Positions 58,209-64,000 of a DNA stretch of 64,000 nucleotides are shown piece by piece. The position numbers were made by a program, and so were the translations under genes. A model generated the notes under the pieces. The model ran no database searches. It was not told the origin of the DNA and saw nothing but the letters and a program-made list of their open reading frames with translations. The stretch covers positions 3,782,001 to 3,846,000 of the forward strand of contig JAGYVD010000007.1 of the NCBI GenBank assembly GCA_021209875.1, in the 5' to 3' direction. The stretch is from Rosellinia necatrix. Its lineage: Eukaryota; Ascomycota; Sordariomycetes; Xylariales; Xylariaceae. Every line of letters begins with the position of its first letter. The stretch's first letter is position 1.

Positions 58209-61200
58209 TCAGATGTAGACGGGAAAGCTTCCATCGCTTCTCTCTGGCTCCCACCCGCCAACTATGGACTCGGGCGGCCGTATATCCTCCCAGGCATCCT
58301 CATCGTCATCCTCCGCCCATCCGCTCCGCATGCTCTTGTTGCTACGCATTGTTTTAATACTTCGCTTTGAGAGCGTGCTCTTTAGTCCTCTCGATTCATT
58401 CAAGCGATCCGTCAGGGGCACTCTGCTTATCCGTGACGGCGTCTCCGGCAGCTCCCTGGCGCTTTGTGGGGCCCATTCGTTGTAAGGTGATGGAGTCTGG
58501 GACGCCATCATAGCGCGAAACTCATCCAGCGCCTTTTGTTCTCGGATGCGGCTGATGCGTAAACGTTCCTCTCGGGAATTTCGTGATTTGCTTCGCCGGT
58601 GCGTTGATGGTGTGCGCAAAGGCGATACCATGGGGCCGGATCCACGCGACCTGCGCATATAGCTTGCTCTTCTCTTTCCTTTGTCTACGGGTGTTACCGG
58701 CGACACAATCTTGGCGGGCAACTTGAAAGGAGGGAGCTGAGGCGGTTCGCTTTGGTTCTGGAACGCGTCAACTGTGCCGCTTAGGCCGGTAAACACGCCT
58801 GGTTTAGGCCACCGACTAGGGGATATGAGATTGTCGTTCGCGTGGTAAGCATCCCAGTTTTCGCTCTGAGCTACACCTATCCCGGGCTCCTCTAAGCCAC
58901 CGCGCAGCCCCCCGGTCGCGTTGTTTGTTCGAATGAGATCTTTGTAGGCAATACCCAGGGAATTTCTGTCCAAACGAGCCCATGACGAGTCGCCACCTTG
59001 TGTTACGTCTTGCTCCTTAGAAGTAGTGGGTGGTCCCGGGTCTCCCCTGGGGTGGTACGCCGATGCCGGCATCGTATCCTTTTCCAATCCGAAGTTCCGT
59101 TGAGACTTGGTAAGAGAACGGCCTCCAAAAAAATGTCGATGAATCATCTGTCCGTCTACTCACCTGCCGCGCCTCGCCTGGCCTGCTAGGTATATGGATC
59201 ACAGTCGGTTTTGCAACAACATTCGTACTCGCCGTGGTCGCCTCTTCTGTAATGCCAGACGTGAGAATACTTGTTCGAGTCGTCGCATCTGAAGAAGTAG
59301 TAAGTTGGCTATGGCGTTTAAGGTCTCCCGACGAGTTAGATCCGCTTCCTCGTTTCCAGACCTTTGAGAGCCCGCGCTGGACACCACGGAGGCCGGGATC
59401 CACGTTTTGTTGATGGCCCGATCTTTGCCGCTCTACATCGCCGACCGGGGGTGGTGTCTCATCGTCGGAGACATAGTCATACCTTCTAGCTGTTTTGTAG
59501 GCGAGCTCCGGGGTTGGTTGTATACTGAATGGCTCAGCCGCAGCGGGGACTTCGAGACCAGTTTTCTTGACATGCATGTTTTCCCCTAGTTTTTTTGGAG
59601 ACAGATCTTCTTCAACAATGTGTACATCTTCCCCCCAGACTCGTATCGGAGAGCAAGCTGACTTCGTCTGTGACCGCTGGGGACACTCGAGATTGTCTAC
59701 CAACGAACCAAGAGCCCCGAGTCTCGGTACCTTGGTGTGTTGGTTTGGCAACCCCTGAAAACATGGTTATTGCGTGTGGAGTGATGCGGCCTGTATCAGT
59801 GCTTGGATTCGGCATGGTCTGCGATGTTCGAAAACCGAAAGGGGCTGATGGTGGATGTCCGCTCGGTCGTAAAGGCGGTGCCTTATATGCAATATCCGGC
59901 ATGTCCCCGATACTATCTGACGAATCATCCATTAAACCACTTGCAACGAAGGTCCCCGGCACAGGTCCGGATACTTCTGAGAAGTCTAGTTTTCTCGGCT
60001 CGTGCTGCCGTCTCCGTGCCCTGAAGACCCACAAGACGATGGCAACCGCAATAAACAGGCCTGGGAGAATAAGGAGCCAGTAAAGATTCTTATTCGAGTC
60101 GCTCCCTTTAGTATCCGTATCCATATCTGGTTTCGGACTATTCAGGGGGGGCAGCTCATTAACATGAATATTTAGATCTTTTGCCTCCTTGTCTTCCGTA
60201 CGGGTTTGGGTTGCCTTGAAAATGATTTGGATATCCCCTGTATGGCCAGCAGCAAGAACCTTGGGCGCCTTCCCAGAGAGAACCTTAGACGAGTCGTCAA
60301 ATCGAACCCAGGGGTCGTCGGGTCCTATTTCGGCCGTGATCTGCGTGTCTGTAGGGGCGAGGAGGTACTTCTTGAGATCGAAGGAGAGATCGTCTCCCGC
60401 CGACACGTTGAGCTTGGGGAGATTGGACGCAAAGATTCTCGTGTGGAAGTTTATTTCTAGTGTCACATTCAAGGTGTCCAAAAACTTGTCTATCACCACA
60501 ATGGTGACATTAGTTGGCTGTGTCTCTGCGTCCGGCGTCCCGCTGAATTTCCACGACTCCTCATCAAATGAAAGCCATGCGGGAAGTGGAGAGGCCGTGA
60601 TAGAAGAAACATTTTCACGGTTTAACGGTTGCTGGTCTAGCTTTAAAATGTCGGGTAAGTCTGTATACTCCAGTTGTTTATCTCTTGTGGCGTTCAGTCT
60701 GATTATAGACTCCTCGGCAGTGAGTTCATGAGGGCCTACCATGATCGAGAAGGCGATGGAGACAGATGAAAATCCAACAACATCCGAAGCGACTAACTGG
60801 AAGTCAAAATTCTGAGGCGGTTGTACGAGGGACTCGAAAGCCGGCGTTTTGCCTGAGAATGCAAGTTTTCCCGGGTCAAATGAAACCCAGGAAGGAAGGG
60901 GTGCGTTGTCGCCCGATACGGCGTAGTAATTGAATTGCGGCCCTCCTCCACTGGTGTTCTCGTCTCTCTTCATGTCTTGATTCACGCTTTGGCTATCTTC
61001 ACCCTCAGTGATGCCAGCACCAAAAGTGTTTGGATCAAACTCGAACCGAAACTCGCTCGATGGATGAAGCAACACGGATGCAGGTGTGGAGTGCGGCCCG
61101 AAATTTTCGGCTTGGTCTTCAAACGGGATTCGCACAACGGGGCCATGGGCGCGCGACACGACGAGAGTCGCGTTCGTGGTTGTCGATCCCGTGTCGTCGC

Positions 61201-61582
61201 TCGCTACCAATCCAATTACCACGCCGACTAGCGTATCCCCAAGGGGTACTGAGGCTTCGTCGGGTGTTCCCGACAGTCTCCGAGACGCGCTATCGAGCGA
61301 GAGCCAGGGCGGGAACCCGTCGACTAGCGCGTACGTCATTTTTGCGTCGGATGCGAACGTCAGGGGCGAGAAGATAAAGGAAAACGGCTCCGAGACTCGC
61401 GCTACGGGCGGAAGTTGCGAGTTTAGGGGGAAGTATGATATCGGCGTGCTAGCCACGGTCGAAATGAGGCCTGGTAACAGGAGGATCGCGAGTCGACTCG
61501 CGAGGAAAAGCTGTAGATGCCGAGATAAAGTTTTGATCGCGCTGCTGCGACGGGGACTCGCCCGCCGCCGCGTCGCCATCAT
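58209..61582 (-). CDS. AXL2: Axl2-like transmembrane polarity protein with cadherin-like domains (two frame breaks)
   Basis: Intronless, about 1123 aa after two one-base corrections. A type I membrane glycoprotein; yeast Axl2 marks axial bud sites and binds the septin and Cdc42 machinery, and filamentous fungal orthologues affect hyphal and conidial morphology. Signal-like hydrophobic stretch (LASRLAILLLPGLISTVAST), then repeated dystroglycan/cadherin-like modules with the signature FPPWLSLDSASRRLSGTPDE, PLPSWVSFDPGKLAFSGKTP, PLPAWLSFDEESWKFSGTPD and DPWVRFDDSSKVLSGKAP. One membrane span (WLLILPGLFIAVAIVLWVF) lies near residue 500. The cytosolic tail is Ser/Arg-rich and ends SDGSFPVYI. The frame breaks at C6 (59631-59636) and at A7 (59127-59133) on the plus strand. 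Dropping one base from each links LLSDTSLG to EDVHIVEEDLSPKK, and DDSSTFF to GGRSLTKSQRNFGLEKDT. Confidence 0.92.
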
Positions 61583-62604
61583 CGTATAAGAGTACGTTGG
61601 CGACAGTCTCTGCGGTGATAACTCGCCGTTGTCATGAGAACAGCAACTGCGGTAGCCGCTTGTCCGTGACGAGTTTCTAAATTTGTGGTAGGTTTCTCAG
61701 GGCTGGTCGTACGTCCTAGGTATAACTGTTCGTCTTTACCTGTTGACCGAGTACTATTTTGCGCGTGTGTATTTTTCCTTGTTGGCAATACGTAGAGTTG
61801 GGTACACGAGGAAGAATATTCGAAAAGGAAGCCTCGCGCGCGCATGAGAGAGCGCGAATCTCGATCGCGCCTGAGCTTCTTTCGTCCATCCCTTCTGCCT
61901 TCCCTCCTCGGTATTTCCGCGTCCCACGTGCTCGCCATGTACTAGAGGTCGTACATTACAGACTCGCAGCAATGCAATGTAGTAGGAGAAGCCCAAAGTG
62001 CGGCCTCTTTGCCCGTTTCGGGATGTCTCGCATCTTTCACTCGGCGCGACTGGCACGCGTCTGCTCTATATCGCGAACAAAAAATGGTCTCACATTCACC
62101 GAATCTACAGCACCGCATGTCATACGAGGCGCCATAGCCCCCGTGCGCTGTCGGTGCTGGAATCCTTAGTTCGGTAGTGTGTCTCACCTACAGGCCATTA
62201 CTGACGTTGGGCATTCCCGAGCGTGAGGGAAGGATGGGATTTATATGGATTCATTTTCCATTAAAAATGAAGAACCGATTATCGCCTACACTGGGAGGGG
62301 ATACGGAGTACCCCCCTTCGATTTCATTTGAGAGAATTTTCGCAAGCGATGGTCTCCGTGCTTTGACGCGAGTTAATCCTTCCCCGTATCTGAAGTTGTT
62401 AAGCGCTACGCTGTTCAATTAACATGACAATTCCAGTATCCTCTTTGACGCACGGAGAAAATAATCGATTGAATCTAGGAGGGCTTTGCTCTTCTTGCTA
62501 CTCAGCTTGCTCTCCTCTCCAAGCACTTTCGAATCAAATAAAATACGTAAGGACACTTTTTTTGCGTTGGCGGGAATCAATCTATCAATTGCGCCTTCTG
62601 TCTG

Positions 62605-62650
62605 GTTTACTTAGTCGGTAGAGTGTGAGACTCTTAATCTCGATTGCGGG
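62605..62650 (+). pseudogene. degenerate tRNA-Lys(CUU)-like fragment
   Basis: TTAGTCGGTAGAGTG resembles a D-arm, and TGAGA-CTCTTAA-TCTCG forms an anticodon stem-loop with anticodon CTT, as in fungal tRNA-Lys. No matching T-arm or acceptor stem follows, and the D-arm shows T where C is expected (AGTG for AGCG). Probably a decayed copy or tRNA-derived element remnant. Confidence 0.45.
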
Positions 62651-63102
62651 CAAGTTCTCCCTATTAAAGCTTTAACCACGGCAAACGATATCGGGGGAAA
62701 ATTCCGTGAGAGAACGGGACACCGATCATTAATAAAAAAAAAAAACCCCAAGTTTGATCCTCACATAGGGCTCAATTCTTGATGCCTTCTATGTTCGTCT
62801 TAGGGTAGCAACCATCTCTTGGAAGATTCCCCATCCCCTCGACTCGGCTGCATGGATGGGCCAACGTTCAATAAGTAATTAGACTAGGTAGCAATGTGTA
62901 ATGGAATATATTGCTATAACTGGAATGTCTTGATGTCACCAGTTCGTTGTGACACACCACGTGCCCCCGTACATACACCACGTAGTTCAGATCCTATTTG
63001 TTCTCTCGGACTACCTAGCCGCCTATCCAAGTCATCATTCCTCTATCAATTATCTCAACACACCTTAGAATCGGATACAGTCTTATCAGCTCCTAGACAA
63101 TA

Positions 63103-63134
63103 CCTACCTACCTACCTACCTACCTAGGTAGGTT
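63103..63134. repeat. (ACCT)n array ending in CCTAGG
   Basis: Six or so ACCT units run into CCTAGGTAGGT, showing how the dispersed intergenic motif may arise from a tetramer repeat turning into its own inverse. Confidence 0.8.
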
Positions 63135-64000
63135 CTCTTATCTCCCCTGTAATGTGTAGATGCCCAAGGGCATGGCACTGCGTTACATCCCCGAAAATCC
63201 CAAGGGACCTGTGGTTTTGACTATATCAACTATCGTATCTCTTGATGCAACTACAGATAGATGCGTCCAACAAGGTTCTTTTCTCTTCCCGTCGCAGCCC
63301 TCGGGGCCGTTTTCGCGCCTCTTATCAAGTCAGCTGAGACGTCGCGACTTATTATTCGTCGGTTGACGAATGCGTTCGATGTAGCCGACGATAACGGAGA
63401 GTTTCAAGCCCTCTCTCCTCCTCCCTCCCTCCCTCCCTCCCCTTTTTTTTTTTTTCTTCCTCGGCTCTGGTGGTGGTCGACTTGCTACCGTAGCTTTCGC
63501 ATACGAGCTCTCATATTATATCCCAGCACTAGTGTAGATAACTAGATACCTAGTTGTCGGCGCATAGTGGGCGCTAACACCGTGTCGCTCTAACGGGCGA
63601 CACAACCTGGTTTCCGAGTCTCGACCCTTCCTTCGCTAAGGACGGCTGCTCCCGAGAACGGGCTCTCCTCGGAACATGGCGGGAGAGATGGGATGGGAAG
63701 CGAGCTGCTATTTACTCCACCATACAGTACATATTATAAAGTGCTTGGTAAAAAAAAAAAAAAAAAAAAAATTGTGTTACACTATGTGGTCCTAAAATAT
63801 GTTTGACGTGCATCTGTGCTGCATCCCAGCTATCAGCTTCGAATCGAGCAAAGGGGTGGGAGGCCAGGGGGGAAGGGGGGGGGGAAGACAGCCGCAGTTC
63901 CAAAGAAATGGTATATATGGTTGGGGCTGTTCTTAGCGTGTTCGCCCGAAGTCACCCCCCTTGGCTCGCTCGCTACGTTGACTTACACTATCTCGGGTCC

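Larger units (their letters stand above)
61583..64000. other. gene-free right end
   Basis: AXL2 promoter side and beyond. A degenerate tRNA-Lys-like segment (62605-62650), an A run at 62732-62743, an ACCT repeat merging with a CCTAGG motif (63103-63134), pyrimidine repeats at 63414-63462 and an A run at 63750-63770. Short frames only; nothing recognised. Confidence 0.5.

Noticed and set aside
12668..61582. programmed +1 frameshifting as the cause of the eight frame breaks
   Set aside because: Kept only as an alternative: no shared heptamer or stimulatory structure is visible, and the sole common feature is the run of identical bases, which points to length error.
62732..63770. A-runs near the right end as retroposon tails
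   Set aside because: No coding relic or target-site duplication could be found next to them.

Overview
The window is nuclear DNA of a filamentous ascomycete (Pezizomycotina, most likely a Sordariomycete). Genes are split by short introns of about 50-115 bp with GT donors and CTAAC-type branch sites. The gene set is fungal: an Osh3-type oxysterol-binding protein, a Ste7-type MAPKK, an Flc/TRP-like channel, Axl2, Ccz1 and a rhodopsin-domain membrane protein. Gene density is low. Intergenic DNA is full of microsatellites and of a recurring CCTAGGTAGGTA-like motif.

Layout. 0-4 kb: 5' end of a rhodopsin-domain membrane protein (-) and a cytochrome P450 (+). 4-10 kb: coiled-coil M-protein-repeat protein (-), HAD phosphatase (+), Ste7-type MAPKK (-). 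12.7-17.1 kb: transcription elongation factor Spt6 (+). 17.1-21.9 kb: gene-poor, with a decayed STAND/ankyrin-type N-terminal domain gene whose stops look like RIP. 21.9-28.2 kb: Osh3 (+) and a GH35 beta-galactosidase (+). 30.8-36.8 kb: Flc2-like protein (+) and Ccz1 (+). 38.5-45.4 kb: secreted double-psi beta-barrel protein (-), a 4.5 kb repeat-rich gap, and an Efm6-type lysine methyltransferase (-). 47.3-54.8 kb: M20 metallopeptidase Dug1/CNDP (-), a mitochondrial PPR-like protein (-), and a PP2C phosphatase (-). 58.2-61.6 kb: Axl2 (-). 61.6-64 kb: no gene, one degenerate tRNA-Lys-like segment.

Most genes are housekeeping and unrelated; I see no secondary-metabolite cluster or defence island. 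Two themes are functional: cell polarity and signalling (Ste7-type MAPKK, Axl2, PP2C) and membrane or lipid traffic (Osh3, Ccz1, Flc2, the possible golgin).

The strongest unexpected signal is in the reading frames. Five otherwise well conserved genes (spt6, GH35, the beta-barrel gene, the PPR gene, AXL2) carry eight frame breaks. Every one sits in a mononucleotide run of 6 or 7 and is repaired by removing exactly one base. This looks like homopolymer over-calling in the assembly, although real slippage cannot be excluded from sequence alone. The PP2C gene is different: it lacks its DGHGG metal-binding motif and has a T/A run where a conserved strand should be.
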